Shown: piece after piece, positions 10,727 to 22,478 of the stretch
Layout: every line of letters starts with the position of its first letter
Numbering within the stretch: position 1 is the first letter of the stretch
Position numbers and translations under genes: made by a program
DNA from: Nilaparvata lugens
Taxonomy: Eukaryota > Arthropoda > Insecta > Hemiptera > Delphacidae
Length of the DNA stretch: 64,000 nucleotides
Direction: 5' to 3'
Assembly: GCF_014356525.2 (NCBI RefSeq)
Contig: NC_052511.1
Location: 51,915,449-51,979,448 of the forward strand
Notes under the pieces: generated by a model
The model's input: the letters and a program-made list of their open reading frames with translations, nothing else
What the model was told of the DNA's origin: nothing
Database searches by the model: none

Positions 10727-11640
10727 ATCCGTCCTAGCCCGACAGCGAGAAGGCCGGACAATCGAAAGGGTCGAGCATCATCGATAGTAATTCGAATAAT
10801 ATTGAAAATTATTCTAAAATTCAATTCTTGAATCGAAAACTCATGTGGTAATAGATACTTAAATTATCCCCCTTATAGTCCCCTGAAAGTCTTCAGTATT
10901 GCTCCATTTTCAATGATAGAACGACAAGGAATTGTTTAAAAATCATGTTGAATAAAATGCTTTTTTAAAGAAATGCGAAGAAAACGTATTGAATAAAGTT
11001 CTACTAGAGGTTGAGAACGATTCAGCAGCAATAATTTATTAGTACTTCAATTTTAATGGATAGGTAGTTATTTCAGTGAGAGGATTTTGGTAATTCGAAT
11101 GAGTTTTGCTCAAAATAAAGAATATGTCAAAGAACTAAAGCATAGAATAAATCAATCTTAGTAATCTCAAGTTTTCTCAAGTTAGGTAGGGGAACACAGT
11201 AGAAAGCAACATAACAAGATAAATAATAGAGAAAGATAGTAATCCGTAGCCGAAGAAAGTGAGGAAAATGTCGGGAGAATGAGAGAGTATGAGAGACAGA
11301 GAATGAGATACAAAACCATTCCCCATCTCTCTCAGTTTGAAGGCAGGTTAGAAAACGACCAAAGCTGAGTTGAGAGAAGGTCATTCGAGAAAACTGTAAA
11401 TATGATGTTGCCTAACTGTGTCATTCGTATGCGAAAACCATGGTGGCAGTTTTACCCCCCTTTTGGGAACACCCTGAGTTTCCCCCTCCCCCAAACAATC
11501 AAAACTCTCCACCTCCCTCCTACATTCGACTCAACTCCAAAACAATAATAACAACAAAAACTACACACAGTAAAATATAATACATAAAGAAAGTACAATA
11601 AAACAAAAGTTCTGCGATTTCATTATAACCTTTTTACAGC
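10727..11640. other. no gene recognised
   Basis: AT-rich to mixed composition. A short GC-richer patch at 10728-10780 and a C-rich block near 11450-11520. Minus-strand 85-codon frame 11127-11384 has no motif and lies in GA/CT-biased DNA. Confidence 0.4.
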
Positions 11641-11999
11641 TCTGTTTCTGCGAAGAAAGGAGTGGGAAGGGGAGGGGATAGAGGGAGAGAGAGAGAGAGA
11701 GTGAGAGAGAGGATGTGGAACCCCCTTTTTGTATCCACCTTCTAAAATACTAATATCAAATCTTCTCGTTCATGGAGTAAAGTAAGTAACCTTAACCCCC
11801 CTCTCAAAATGAAACTCACCCTTAACAACTGTACGTCTTTATTTATCCAAATATTCATTATTTCGCTTCTTACGCCGTTGGTTTTGCTTCTTCCTCTTCG
11901 TCTTCTTCTTCCTCGACTTCTCTGTCTCCTCCTCAACCGCTCACTCTTACCTATTTCATGTCGTCTCATTTTCCTTCTTCTTCTTCTTCTTCATCACCA

Positions 12000-12031
<32 letters not shown>

Positions 12032-12195
12032 TTCTTCTCCTCCTTCTTCTTCCTATTCTTCTCCTCCTACTTCTTCTTTTTCTTTCACCTCCCACTTATT
12101 ATACACACTTGTCTACCATCTCGGTAGAAGTTTCTTCATTTCCACCGAAGTGCTTACTTCTCACTCTCTCACTCTCTCTCTCTCACTCCCTCTCT
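11640..12195. repeat. (GA)n then long pyrimidine tract with (TCT)n
   Basis: (GA)n at about 11678-11710. Pyrimidine-rich DNA follows with (TCT)n at about 11965-12075 and (CT)n at about 12160-12190. The overlapping Leu-rich and Ser-rich frames (11809-12219, 11958-12287) are the same repeat in two frames and are not genes. Confidence 0.85.
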
Positions 12196-13775
12196 ACATT
12201 TATTCCTCTTGCTTCCTGAACCGACCGCTTCCTAACCCTCCTACTTTATATCTGCAAACTGTAACTGAACCTACTACAGGTTTATAATAATGTAATTGCT
12301 TAATACACCCTTCCGAACAGATCTGTTGCAGCCATTCTTGTGAGTGATTCACTATGTACACTCAAAAGCAAATGTGTGAGTTTTAAAATATCAGTCTCTA
12401 CACCCCCCTGACGCATAAGATTTCAATTTGAACATGGAGTGATTTTTATTCCTCTCTCGATTCGTTTGTCCTTATTACCCTCACACTCTTTTTCTCCTCC
12501 CCCTTCGCATCTTTCATCTTCTTCTTCTTTTTTCCTACAATATTCTCTCCTTCAATGTATCTCGGACCTCACACTTCTTCCATGCTATTCCATCAAATCT
12601 CCCTTCTAAACTATCATTTTTATCATCAAGGGAAAGGAGAGAGAGAAACAGAAAAATAAGTGGAGAATAAGAATAGCCATATTATCGAAAGCACGGAGAA
12701 AACATAGCTTTCCCAACATTAACTAAAATTATTGAACTTTTGTACACTCGTAAAGTGTACGTAAAAGTGTGATACGTAAAAATAATATGAGTATTTAATA
12801 TATGCTAAGATATCATATATGATAATTTATTTTATAAAAATTATGTTTTTTTTTTATATTTTCACCATTTTTTAAGATAATGCATAATGTAAAGCTTTAC
12901 TGCTCCAGTCAAACCTTCTATAGAAGGTTTTGGAGAAGCTTATTGGTGTTCATCTTTATCACTGAAATAAAGGATTGATAAGTTGTTATCTATTTCAAAC
13001 TGATTCGGTTTATTCTTATCATTATTCGTGTTCTTTTTTGTGCAATAAAATCCCTTCTTCTGGAGTACCAGGACGAAGAAGAAAGGATAAAAAAATAATA
13101 ATACCCGATTGAAACAACATAATATTCCGCGGATTGAAGTTAGTTAAAAAATTATTGTTTCTCGATTAATATTCATGAAGTTAGCCATAACTTTCAATCG
13201 AGAGATTCAATTCAAACTCAATTGAATACTCAAGTTGAACTCTCAACGTTCCGAATAATAGAGCAATGACTTATTAGAACACTTTCGAATTATATCAATG
13301 TGAAAACTATAATTATGATTAGAGTGAACATCCAGAATAATAATCGTTTCCGAGATATAAGATTTGCATTTCACGTCATGTGGATGAATATAACAATTTT
13401 CTAAAGTTTTTCGAGGTGAATCAATTTGATTTTCAAATATAGTTTGTCAAAAGTTCGAAGAGACTTATTTAGGCAAGTCTAAAGGAGTGAAGAAGCTCTT
13501 TCTCAGGAAATATTGACTTAATAGGTTTAGAAGAGTAATTATTTTAGTGAACCACTAAAGAAGTTTTCTCTCCAAAACAACTACCAACTTTATAGGTATT
13601 TGATGAAAGACACTCCAAGGTGATCACAGAGTGGCTCACAAAAAGGAGAACAGAGAGGAGTGTAACAAATTGAGAAAAAACTCCAGTTCCCATTACAAAT
13701 TAATGAGAGGGAAAAGGATATCAACTGTAGTGCAACCTTCCCCAGGAAAAAGACAAATTATCTCCTTCTTTCTCC
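12196..13775. other. no gene recognised
   Basis: Mostly AT-rich, with a pyrimidine-rich patch at 12440-12600. No repeat shared within the window and no convincing frame. Confidence 0.45.
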
Positions 13776-15018
13776 GTCTTTTCCGCTATCATATTTCTCT
13801 GTCTTCCTATCTGTTTCTCTATCTTTCTCCGTATTCTTCGCTATCATATCTCTCTTTCTTCCTACCTGTTCCTCCCTCTTTCTTAGTCTTTTCCGCTATC
13901 ATATCACTCTGTCTTTCTATCTGTCTCTCCCTCTTCCTCAGTCTTTTTCGCTTTCATATTTCTCTGTCTTTCTATCTGTTTCTCCCTCTTTTTTAGTCTT
14001 TTTCGCTATCATATCTCTGTCTTTCTATCTGTTTCTCCCTCTTTCTCAGTCTTTTTCGCTTTCATATTTCTCTGTCTTCCTATATGTTTCCCCCTCTTTT
14101 TTGTCTTTTTCGCTATCATATCTCTCTGTCTTTCTATCTGTTTCTCCCTTTTTCTCAGTATTTTTCGCTGCCATATCTCTCTATCTCCCCATCTGCTTCT
14201 CTATCTTTCTCAGTATTTCTCGCTATCATATCTCTCTGTTTCTCTATCTTTCTCAGTCTTTTTCGCTATCATATCTCTCTGTCACCCTATCTGCTTCTCT
14301 ATCTTTCTCCGTCTTTTTCGCTGTCATATCTCTCTGTCTCCCTATCTGCTTCTCTATCTTTCTCAGTATTTTTCGCTATCATATCTCTCCATCTCCCCAT
14401 CTGCTTCTCTATCTTTCTCAGTATTTTTCGCTGTCATATCTCTCTGTCTTCCTATCTCTTTCTCTATCTTTCTCCGTAATTTTCGCTATCATATCTCTCT
14501 GTCTTTCTATCTGTTTATCTTTCTCAGTCTTCTTCGCTATCATATCTCTCTGTCTCCCTATTTGCTTCTCTATCTTTCTCAGTCTTTTTCGCTGTCATAT
14601 CCCTCTGTCCCCTATCTGTTTCTCTATCTTCCTTAGTATTTTTCGCTATCATATCTCTCTATCTCCCTATCTGCTTCTCTATTTTTCTCAGTATTTATCG
14701 CTGTCATATCTCTCTGTCTTCCTATCTCTTTCTCTATCTTTCTCCGTATTTTTCGCTATGATATCTCTCTGTCTTTCTATCTGCTTATCTCTCTCAGTCT
14801 TCTTCGCTATCATGTCTCTCTGTCTTTCTATCTGTTTATCTCTCTCAGTCTTCTTCGCTATCATATCTCTCTGTCTCCCTATCTGCTTCTCTATCTTTCT
14901 CAGTCTTTTTCGCTATTATATCTCTCTGTCTCCCTATCTGCTTCTCTATCTTTCTCCGTATTTTTCTCTGTCTTTCTATCTGTTTCTCCCTCTTTCTCAG
15001 TCTTTTTCGCAATCATAA
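13776..15018. repeat. 55-bp minisatellite, about 22-23 units
   Basis: The anchor CGCTATCATATCTCTC recurs at 13784, 13839, 13894, 13949, 14004, then mostly every 55 bp through about 15008 (examples 14111, 14166, 14221, 14319, 14374, 14429, 14484), with occasional 43-54-bp units. Each unit ends with a CTATCTTTCTCAGT-like block and is pyrimidine-rich on this strand. Because 55 is not a multiple of 3, translation cycles through all three frames; the 305-codon frame (14101-15018) is open only because the unit lacks stops in every frame. Confidence 0.95.
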
Positions 15019-15904
15019 TCTCTCTCCCCTCTTCCCCGTTTGTCACCATCTCCGTTGATAAAGAGGCGGAGGTTGAAAAGCGTATACATCCAAAAGTCTA
15101 AAACTAAAAGCCATCTGAGGGGGGGTCGGTAGGGGGTGATTTTGTAGGGGGCTCCAAAACGGTATCGCTTCGCTTATGGCTCGACAATTAATTTGTTCAA
15201 AGATTACCCACTTCCTTGAGTCGACCTTAAGTGGGGCTCCAAAGCCCACCTCTGCCTCCAGCGTGTTATGCATACCCCACGAGACTTCTTTAATTAACTT
15301 TAATTAACGTAACCGAAAGTAGTCGTATCAAGGAAAAGGTCTTCCAAGCTCCATTTCCCATTTCCTTGCAGCTTCCACTTTTCTTCTACCTCCTTACCCC
15401 TCCCACGCTTTTCGCTTCACTTCATTTTATCCGCAAAGGAAAGTCTGCAAGAAGGATGTTCTTTTCCTCTATCTTTGCCGCGTATTCTCAACCCTAATTC
15501 TTTATCGTCTTCTTTCTATGTTCTGTGGAAACGTAGAAAACCAGAGAAAACGGATAATAAAAGATTGTTTATTCTATGGTAGAAACCTTCTGTCTCTTCC
15601 TACTATTTTCCCCACTATTCCATATCTATAGTTATTATTATTCTACCTAGTATTAGCTTGACCTATCATCATCTATACCTATTCTTGTAATCCCTTATTT
15701 TCTTTTCCTCTTGTTTTCCTATTTTTCTTTGTTCTCTGACATCTGAGTCTCCTTGTTTTTGGTTCACTCCTTTGCATTTATATCTACTCCATCTTCTCAT
15801 TTCTTGTGCTCTTCTTTTTTCCTACTCTTGTCTTAAAAAATTGTCTTGAAAAATAATCTTGTCCTATGAAAAATTATATTCCACCCCATACTCTTCATCT
15901 TGAG
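15019..15904. other. low-copy region, no gene recognised
   Basis: 15040-15330 is less AT-rich and includes two TTTAATTAAC homeodomain-like motifs (about 15289-15307). 15600-15850 is pyrimidine-biased. A 76-codon minus-strand frame (15043-15273) has no motif. Confidence 0.35.
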
Positions 15905-15990
15905 AGCTAAGAGTGTAGGAGAGGGCCGGCTGCGTCCTAGCTCCAACCTCATGGGTTTTTAATTAAGGCAGCAAATCAATCAATCAATCT
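15905..15990 (+). mobile_element. LINE-B 3' tail, copy 1
   Basis: GAGAGGGCCGGCTGCGTCCTA..TTTTTAATTAAGGCAGC followed by (AATC)n. The same tail occurs inverted at 55992-56092. A short non-coding piece ending in a tetranucleotide repeat fits a 5'-truncated non-LTR retrotransposon. Confidence 0.75.
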
Positions 15991-16069
15991 TATACTCAAA
16001 TTGTATTATCTTCTTTTACCCCTTTCTTTATTCCCTTGTATTCCTTACTTTCACTTGTTCTTTTTTTTC

Positions 16070-16400
16070 AAAAAATTCTGTGGTTCGACAGTCTCTTTTC
16101 CATTCTTCTTTTTCCTCTTTTAATTTTTTGATCCTCCTTCTCCTTCTTCTTCATCTTCTTCTTCTTATTTTTCCTTCTTCTCCTAAATCTTTCTCGTTTT
16201 CTCCTCTTCATTCTTCTACAACACTTTCCCTTTTTTTCTCATTCTCTGCTCTCTTCCTTGTACCAACTCTTCTTATTTTTCTTCTCTTCTACTCTCTCTT
16301 TATTCCTCTCTTTTCTCTCATCCTTCTTCTGGTCCTTCCCCTCCCCTTCTTCGCCCTTTACGACTCTTTCTGCCTCTTCCCCCCCACTACTACTTACTTC
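16070..16400. repeat. pyrimidine tract
   Basis: Long CT-rich run with TTCTTCTT strings. The Leu/Phe/Ser-rich frame 16080-16625 comes from it and has no gene-like character after the tract. Confidence 0.75.
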
Positions 16401-16499
16401 TGCTGTGGCCAGGGATTATTGCTTTTTGCGGTTCGTTTAGCACGTTGGAATTCTGTGATCCTTTTCTTCTTTCTCTACTTCTTCTCCTTCTTTTCCCTC

Positions 16500-16700
16500 C
16501 TTAACTTCTCACTCCATGTTAATGCTCTTTTCAAGCAGCCGAGGAGGCTTTCTACCTTGAAGTGTATTTATATTGTATTGTCTCCGGGGGAATTGCTTTG
16601 TTTAACTGCCGCGCTATCGCTCTAGAGGATCTGCGCGGGAAATTTGAATTGTTCGTAATTGAAATTCAAATTCGGAATTAAGGTGCGAGAGTGAGAGAGA
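16500..16700. other. low-copy balanced-composition island
   Basis: Sequence around 16530-16650 (CTGCCGCGCTATCGCTC, GATCTGCGCGGGAAATTTG) is richer in CpG than its surroundings and non-repetitive here. Possibly a conserved noncoding element; only a guess. Confidence 0.25.
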
Positions 16701-16773
16701 TGATTGATTATACGAGGAAAAGACGAGATAAGAGAAAATGATTGGAGTATTTTATTTACTGTAATGATTAGAA

Positions 16774-17149
16774 TCCTATTATATTAAGCGAGCAATTTCT
16801 TTATTTATATATTATCTGGTTATATTTATGTTTAACGGATCTCGGAAACGGCTCTAACGATTTTCACGAAATTTGGAACATAGTAGGTTTATGATATAAA
16901 AATTCGATTGCACTAGATCTCATCCTTGAGAAAACTCGCTGAACGACATTAAAAGGATAATATTCATCCTTGGCTGAAACAGCTGTGGATAGTAAAGAAG
17001 TGAGTATGTGAAAAATCAAAATATCTCATCCCCGAAATTCATAAGATGACGTATAACCAGCTGTGAAATATGAACACGATCATTTTAGAGAATTGTGTTC
17101 TGTTTATCAATAAATAAAAATAACGAGCGAAGCACGGTGCCCCGATATT
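16774..17149 (+). mobile_element. Helitron-like repeat J, copy 1
   Basis: Starts TCCTATTATATTAAGCGAGC after an A and ends near GAAGCACGGTGCCCCGATAT. The sister copy is at 30362-30758. The interior ACGGATCTCGGAAACGGCTC followed by CTAACGATTTTCACG resembles interspersed sequences I associate with insect Helitrons. The TC start fits; the CTRR end does not, so the class is tentative. Confidence 0.6.
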
Positions 17150-17612
17150 ATTATATATTTTAACTGTAATTGTATCACTTGTCTTGTACATGATTCTATC
17201 ATTTATAATATCTTCAAAAATATCTCATTGAAAATGGAATATGCCTATCACTTCATTTATGCAGGATGACAGTAAAATACTACTGGGTCAATAACAGTAA
17301 AAATTGAGTGAGGTCCAATTTGAAAAATAAATCTCTTTTTCCTCCACCTACTGTCTAAAGTACTTATTTTACTCCCTGAAACATAATACTAAAGTGTCAC
17401 TTTTTCGCTCTCGGTAGTAAAAAACAGAAAAACTCCCTAGGGAGTAAAATTGACTCCATTTAAATAACATGGGAAGCATCTCTATTTTAAAAACTTACAT
17501 GGTAATGGGTTAGAAAGTCTAAGCTCAGATGAGAAAGCATAATAGAGGTGTCTGTCATTGAGTCAACTGAATTAAGAAATTTGATTAACTCATGAAATAT
17601 ATGTTTGTATGA
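17150..17612. other. no gene seen
   Basis: AT-rich. A perfect palindrome ACTCCCTAGGGAGT lies near 17440. Nothing coding. Confidence 0.45.
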
Positions 17613-18323
17613 TCTATATATATAAAAGCGAAATGGCACTCACTCACTGACTGACTGACTGACTCACTCACTCACTCACTCACTCACTCACTCACTCACT
17701 CACTCACTCGCATAACTAAAAATCTACCGGACCAAAAAAATTCAAATTTGGTAAGTATGTTCAGTTGGCCCTTTAGAGGCGCACTAAGAAATCTTTTGGC
17801 AATATTTCAACTCTAAGGGTTGTTTTTAAGGGTTTTAAGTTCGTCTTTTAGCATGTATATTCTTCTTCTCCCAATCTCTTAATTAGAATTGAAATTTCCA
17901 TATCATATGTTACTATAGAACTATAATCTAGATAGAGTACCTCTTCGAAACAGTTGTTAACTGGCAACTAAATTAATAATTTTGTCAGGTTGGCATTAAG
18001 TTGAGTTGATTTTGTTAGGTTGGCACCAAGTTGAAGATTTAAATGCATTTATCGCGGAAAAATTGATTGGGCACTGCTACTTCAATCCTGGGAATATTAT
18101 ATTACTAGCCGTCAGGCTCGCTTCACTCGCCATATCTGTTTAGCCAGACGTTTAGTCTGGACCCCCGACTGGATTGTCCTAATATAATATGATAAAAATG
18201 AAAATGATCCCATGATCCCATTCTTGACGCTGATCCCATTCTTGGACGATCCAGTCGGGGGTCCAGGGGGGCGGAGCCCCCTGGCTAGACGGATATGGCG
18301 AGCGAAGCGAGCCTGATGGCTAG
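17613..18323 (+). mobile_element. non-autonomous Helitron, complete
   Basis: 711 bp from TCTATATATATAAAAGCG to CTAG, with A before and T after, as expected for A^T insertion without duplication. A GGGGGCGGAGCCCCC hairpin lies about 40 nt before the 3' end. A (CTCA)n run fills 17640-17708. An inverted second 3' end begins at 18105. Related copies: 26348-26941 (complete, reversed) and 36172-36831 (5' portion). No Rep/helicase coding. Confidence 0.85.
18105..18323. repeat. two Helitron 3' ends head to head
   Basis: 18105-18179 and 18248-18323 are inverted copies of the same 3' terminus, each ending in CTAG with an outward A/T boundary. In the left arm the terminal hairpin is CCAGAC-GTTTA-GTCTGG, in the right CCAGGGGG..CCCCCTGG: the stem is kept with different bases. 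Confidence 0.8.
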
Positions 18324-18676
18324 TAATTATTATATTCTTAATATTAGTAGACGATAAAAATTTATACAATTTTAAAAAAATTTTATATTCTATTCAAAAT
18401 ACCAGCCAACAAATATTTTTGATGTGCAATTAAAATTTGAACCGCGAGATCTGGAGTCAGCCATTTTTGGTAGCTGCCCAGCTGATATAATTGTTACAAC
18501 TTTTGCTGATAGATAACGCAATCGGCAGTGCCAATCAGACGACCGGTTTTTAGGTTTTAGATTTAGGTTATGTTGTTAGGAACCATTGTCACCAATACGT
18601 AAGTTATTAGAATGATTTTATTTGCAGTTTCTATAAAAAAATGTAGATGGAGGAAAAATGTTGTGTACAACACGAG
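18324..18676. other. no gene seen
   Basis: AT-rich spacer with a more balanced patch at 18440-18540. Confidence 0.4.
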
Positions 18677-18772
18677 CGAAAAAGACTTTTTCTCCCTCAG
18701 GAAAATTGCTGCCCTCGGCTTCGTCTCGGGCTTCAAACTTTTTCCCACAGGGAGAAAAAGTCGTACTTTTCA
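18677..18772. repeat. inverted repeat around GACTTTTTCTCCCTG
   Basis: GACTTTTTCTCCCTCAGG (about 18683) pairs with CAGGGAGAAAAAGTCGTAC (about 18746), enclosing CTGCCCTCGGCTTCGTCTCGGG. A hairpin of about 20-bp stem; no coding assignment. Confidence 0.55.
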
Positions 18773-19795
18773 CTCTAGATATACAAATAACTATCAATAT
18801 TTAATTTCTCATACTTTCTATACTCTCTTCAAATTCCATTATAATGCATCATCTAATTATTCACTTTTTATTTTCTATCCACTTTCTCTCACCACTTCTG
18901 TCTCCCCTTTGTTTTTCTCAATCTGTATCCCTTTCCAACTCCACCCTCTCTTTCCCTGCCCACGTAATCAACATTTGTTTACCCCGTGCATTACATAGCA
19001 GGCTACAGATACACAATATATTCCATACAATAGATACATATATAAAACTCAGCTTGTCAGATTGTATCACTACACACAACAAAATGATACAGATATATAA
19101 GTCATGCTTGTCAGCTTGTATTACGGTTATGTATGTCAATTTCGTAGCTCGAAATCAATGCCTGATGAAAAGTTGTGTACCCCGAAACGAAATTCAGGGG
19201 GCATAGGGGGACTAGAGGGCTTCAAATTTTGACCATTGTCGTATCAGTGTTTGTTATTGGTTACAAATCTCGTTGTTCCCCCTCCACCCGCTCCCAATAA
19301 GAGAATGAAGAATCAATTGACATCGGTTTTAGGATGCAATCGTACAGTTTTGTTTGTTTTGTAGTTGTTACTGAATCGTCATTTCATCTCTTCCTCCTCT
19401 ACTGTATATCCTCCTACTCTCATCATCTGTCTCCCTCTCTGATTCATCAAATTGCTTTGATTCTTTTGTTGGATTATCTCCTTTGCGGCTTTATTTATCA
19501 TCAGTTTTCTTCTCCATTCATTCAATTCTATTGGCTTTCCAGTTGATCCTGTATCGTCATTACATCTATTACTTATTCCTTTCGTTATTCATCTGTAAAA
19601 ACTGTATTTTCTTTTGTATTCGTCTCCTTCAATGTTCTTCCATTCAATTTGTGTCAGTTATTTATATTTTCCACCTCTCTCTTCCGCTTCAATCATCACT
19701 TTCGTTTCTTTTGTCCTTTGTTCGTCAGCCACCCAAAAATCAACAGATTTTGACTCAGTGCCGTGATGACAATGACCAATGTCATGAATTCTCTG
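18773..19795. other. pyrimidine-biased region, no gene recognised
   Basis: 18830-18960 and 19380-19730 are CT-rich on this strand. Frames of up to 130 codons (18612-18998, 18844-19206, 19483-19875) overlap each other and lack motifs. Confidence 0.4.
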
Positions 19796-20095
19796 ATATT
19801 ACTCAAAAATATTCAATTTTTAGAGATTTGAGTGGAATATTTCTGTTTTTAATTGTTTTTAATATCAACATTTAAAATTTTTATTTTAGTCATTAGTTTT
19901 GAAGTGGAAATTGGACTTTTGGAGTTAAAAGTGAAATCATAACCTCATTCTTGTTAGAAACTTTTATTTTGTAAAAAAATAAATTGTGCTATTGTGCCAA
20001 TTTAATTGAAAAAAAAAAATAAATTGGGCTATGCCTGCTGTCTTCTCCCAATCATATTATATTGATATTATGATTTGTGATTATCAATGAAATGA
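19796..20095 (+). mobile_element. LINE/SINE 3' tail (family L), copy 1
   Basis: Shares TTTTTAGAGATTTGAGTG, GTCATTAGTTTTGAAGTGG, GGGCTATGCCTGCTGTCTTC and an ATCAATGAAATGAAT end with 28648-28945. Non-coding, A-rich 3' end; probably a 5'-truncated retroposon. Confidence 0.7.
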
Positions 20096-20179
20096 ATTTC
20101 GTCATAATCAATGAGCCAATACATACAAGGCTGTTTTGTTATGGTGATATCAACTTGTATAATGTAAACTTCTGCAATC

Positions 20180-20275
20180 TCTTCTTCTTCTTCTCTTCTT
20201 CTTCTTCTTCTTCTTCTTCTCTTCTTCTTCTTCTTCTTCTTCTTCTACTTCATCATCTTCATCATCTTCTTCAAA
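20180..20275. repeat. (CTT)n microsatellite
   Basis: Imperfect (CTT)n spanning about 95 bp, giving false Ser/Leu and Lys/Glu frames. Confidence 0.9.
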
Positions 20276-20459
20276 TATAAAATATACTATCGACGTACTA
20301 ACAATAAAAATCCGTAAACAGTAAAGATCATTTCCAAAGGAGAACATGAGGTTTGAAAAAGTAAAAACAAATATCGGACTTACATTTGGTTCAATTTCCC
20401 AAACGTTTGAGTTATTCCCACAATATTATTTATATTCTGATGATATGTGAAATAAATAA

Positions 20460-20510
20460 AGAGTGAACTGTGGTACTTTTCTGTAAGCTGTATAATTCTG
20501 AATGATTGAA
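20460..20510. repeat. short segment duplicated at 23025-23070
   Basis: TGTGGTACTTTTCTGTAAG followed by AATTCTGAATGATTG occurs here and again at about 23033-23068. Its element is unknown. Confidence 0.55.
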
Positions 20511-20756
20511 TAAATAAATAAACTGTATCATTTTTATCAATTATACATTGATATGATCATCAAAATCAACAAGTTTTGCTTCGATAGCAGTAAAACAAAG
20601 ATTGCAATTCAAGAATTTAAAACTTCCAAAAAGGTCTGCCTCAACAAATTAGAATTGAAACAGTTTCAAGCTTGAGTCTGATATACTCTTCTGCAACGTG
20701 TTCAATCGTGAATGATTTGATTGACGAATTAAAGTTTTGTGCATGTGAGTAATTAA

Positions 20757-20945
20757 AATTGAAACAAAATTAAAATTTAAACTCTAGTTAATTTGTTTAG
20801 TTGTTTCATCCTAAAAAATCAACCTATATCAACTGATTACAATTGAAATTAAAATCGAATGAACTGAATTGAAATTGAAACTCAAACCATAGTTAATCAA
20901 TTCTGTTGTTTCATCCTCAAAACTCAACCTGTATCAACCCATCAC
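20757..20945. repeat. diverged tandem pair, about 105-bp period
   Basis: AGTTGTTTCATCCTAAAAAA..CAACCTATATCAAC and CTGTTGTTTCATCCTCAAAA..CAACCTGTATCAAC are about 105 bp apart, each preceded by AATTGAAA-rich DNA. Confidence 0.6.
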
Positions 20946-21930
20946 CGCTACCCCTCTCCTATCAACACCAGGCCTATAAATGTAAATTTTGGAAAGTTTA
21001 TCCCGAAAATTGAGAATGACATGATAACTGATGAGTGATGAAGCCATCCTAACAACTGACACGACAAAATGAACGAAGAGAGAAGAAAGAAAATGAACAC
21101 AATAAACATACAAAAAGGAGAAATTGAACGATACTGAAACCCAATCACAATTGGGAGTGATTAATTATTGTTTATTTATCCGCTACAATTCCCCACCTCT
21201 TCCACGTTAGCGAGCCTGTGTATCAAATGAAGATACACATTGTATCATTTCCAGTAGACGTGTTGCAAATTATGTGTGTATTCTGTATGTAATTTTGTAT
21301 GTGTCAGTCAAACAAACCGTTGCTTCCAAAGTCGATTCTATGGTGAAATTGACTCAAAATTGTCACCAATCCTGGAATATAATTTACATTGATGCTACCC
21401 ATTTAATCAATGTTGCCAGTCTAAAGTTAACTTCACTATAGAGTCGAGATAGTAAGATTCAGTTCAAATAGTCAGCATAATTAATGTATCATATCAGTGC
21501 TTCCCATTCAACCAACGTACTGCCAATCTGGAATGAACCTGACTATGCCAATCATTGATGACCTTTTGTTCGTTATGTTTTCATATTTCTGTATTCGCCA
21601 TTGATTTATCAGCCTATATTTTTGCTGTTTATCATTCCTGTATGTTTGTTTTCATTTCTGTATTTCCGTTTCATTTATCAATGGTTGTCGATATTCCTTC
21701 ATTTGTATTCACTAGCTTACAGTGATATTCACTGAAACTGTCCTCTATTTGGAAACGGGTCACTGGTATTGGGTGTTATAAAATTGAAAATTGTAGCTTT
21801 CATTAAATTTGGTTGTACGCGATTCAACTCTTGTTAGTCGATTCCGTTCTTGTTGCATCATTTTATTCCCGATCATTTCGTCAACGATATTTCAAATGGG
21901 AACGATTTGATATTGTCCAAACCATTGATC
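20946..21930. other. no gene recognised
   Basis: AT-rich; a 66-codon minus-strand frame (20948-21148) has a hydrophobic stretch but no support. Nothing else seen. Confidence 0.45.
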
Positions 21931-22160
21931 TATTGGCAATTGGGAGGTACCGGGTTCGATTCCCGGGCTGGCAACTAATTTTTGGATAGTAGTTCTCATC
22001 GAATTTCCATCTAGCTGTTAACCCTGTTGTCAGTCAATGTCTGCAGTAGCAGAAGTATTCGGGGTGATTTACAGCATTTATTTAGGATTTTCGTTAATTA
22101 CTAATTATATATTAATTAGCATTTGAATAAATGCATTCTCTATTTAATTCCATCTGTAAA
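21931..22160 (+). mobile_element. SINE-A, copy lacking the A box
   Basis: B box GGTTCGATTCC at 21953-21963 in a CGGG..CCCG stem, then the SINE-A body and the tail ending CATCTGTAAA at 22160. The head upstream of GGCAATTGGG is missing. Confidence 0.85.
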
Positions 22161-22204
22161 CTGGTTGGCCGCTATGGCTTCGTATAAAATGAGCGCGGCT
22201 ATCC

Positions 22205-22408
22205 AGAGATTGTCAGTTGGTGTAAGGGTAAGCATCCTGACTGGCAATTGGGAGGTACGGGTTCGATTCCCGGGCTGGCAACTAATTTTTGGATAGTAGT
22301 CTCATCGAATTTCCATCTAGCTGTCAACCCTGTTGTCAATGTCTGCAGTAGCAGAAGTCTTCGGGGTGATTTACAGCATTTATTTAGGATTTTCGTTAAT
22401 TAATAATA
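22205..22408 (+). mobile_element. SINE-A, tRNA-derived, near-complete
   Basis: A-box-like GGTGTAAGGGTAAGC (22219-22233) and B box GGTTCGATTCC (22260-22270) are about 26 bp apart, as in a tRNA. A 5-bp stem can be drawn (CCTGA with TTGGG) around loop CTGGCAA, with CGGG..CCCG as the T arm. The body then matches the other SINE-A copies. It lies head-to-tail behind the preceding copy. The tRNA of origin is uncertain. Confidence 0.85.
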
Positions 22409-22478
22409 TTTTAAATGATACTTGAGGCTGACCTCTAATCAGGCTAAAAGCTTAATAATTAAGCATCGGAATATATAC

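Noticed and set aside
11809..12287. Leu-rich and Ser-rich frames
   Set aside because: Same (TCT)n tract in two frames.
14101..15018. 305-codon hydrophobic 'membrane protein'
   Set aside because: It is a 55-bp minisatellite read through all frames in turn; no start context or domain.
22211..22290. functional tRNA gene
   Set aside because: A and B boxes are present, but stems are weak, the acceptor arm does not pair, and the unit recurs with a long SINE body.
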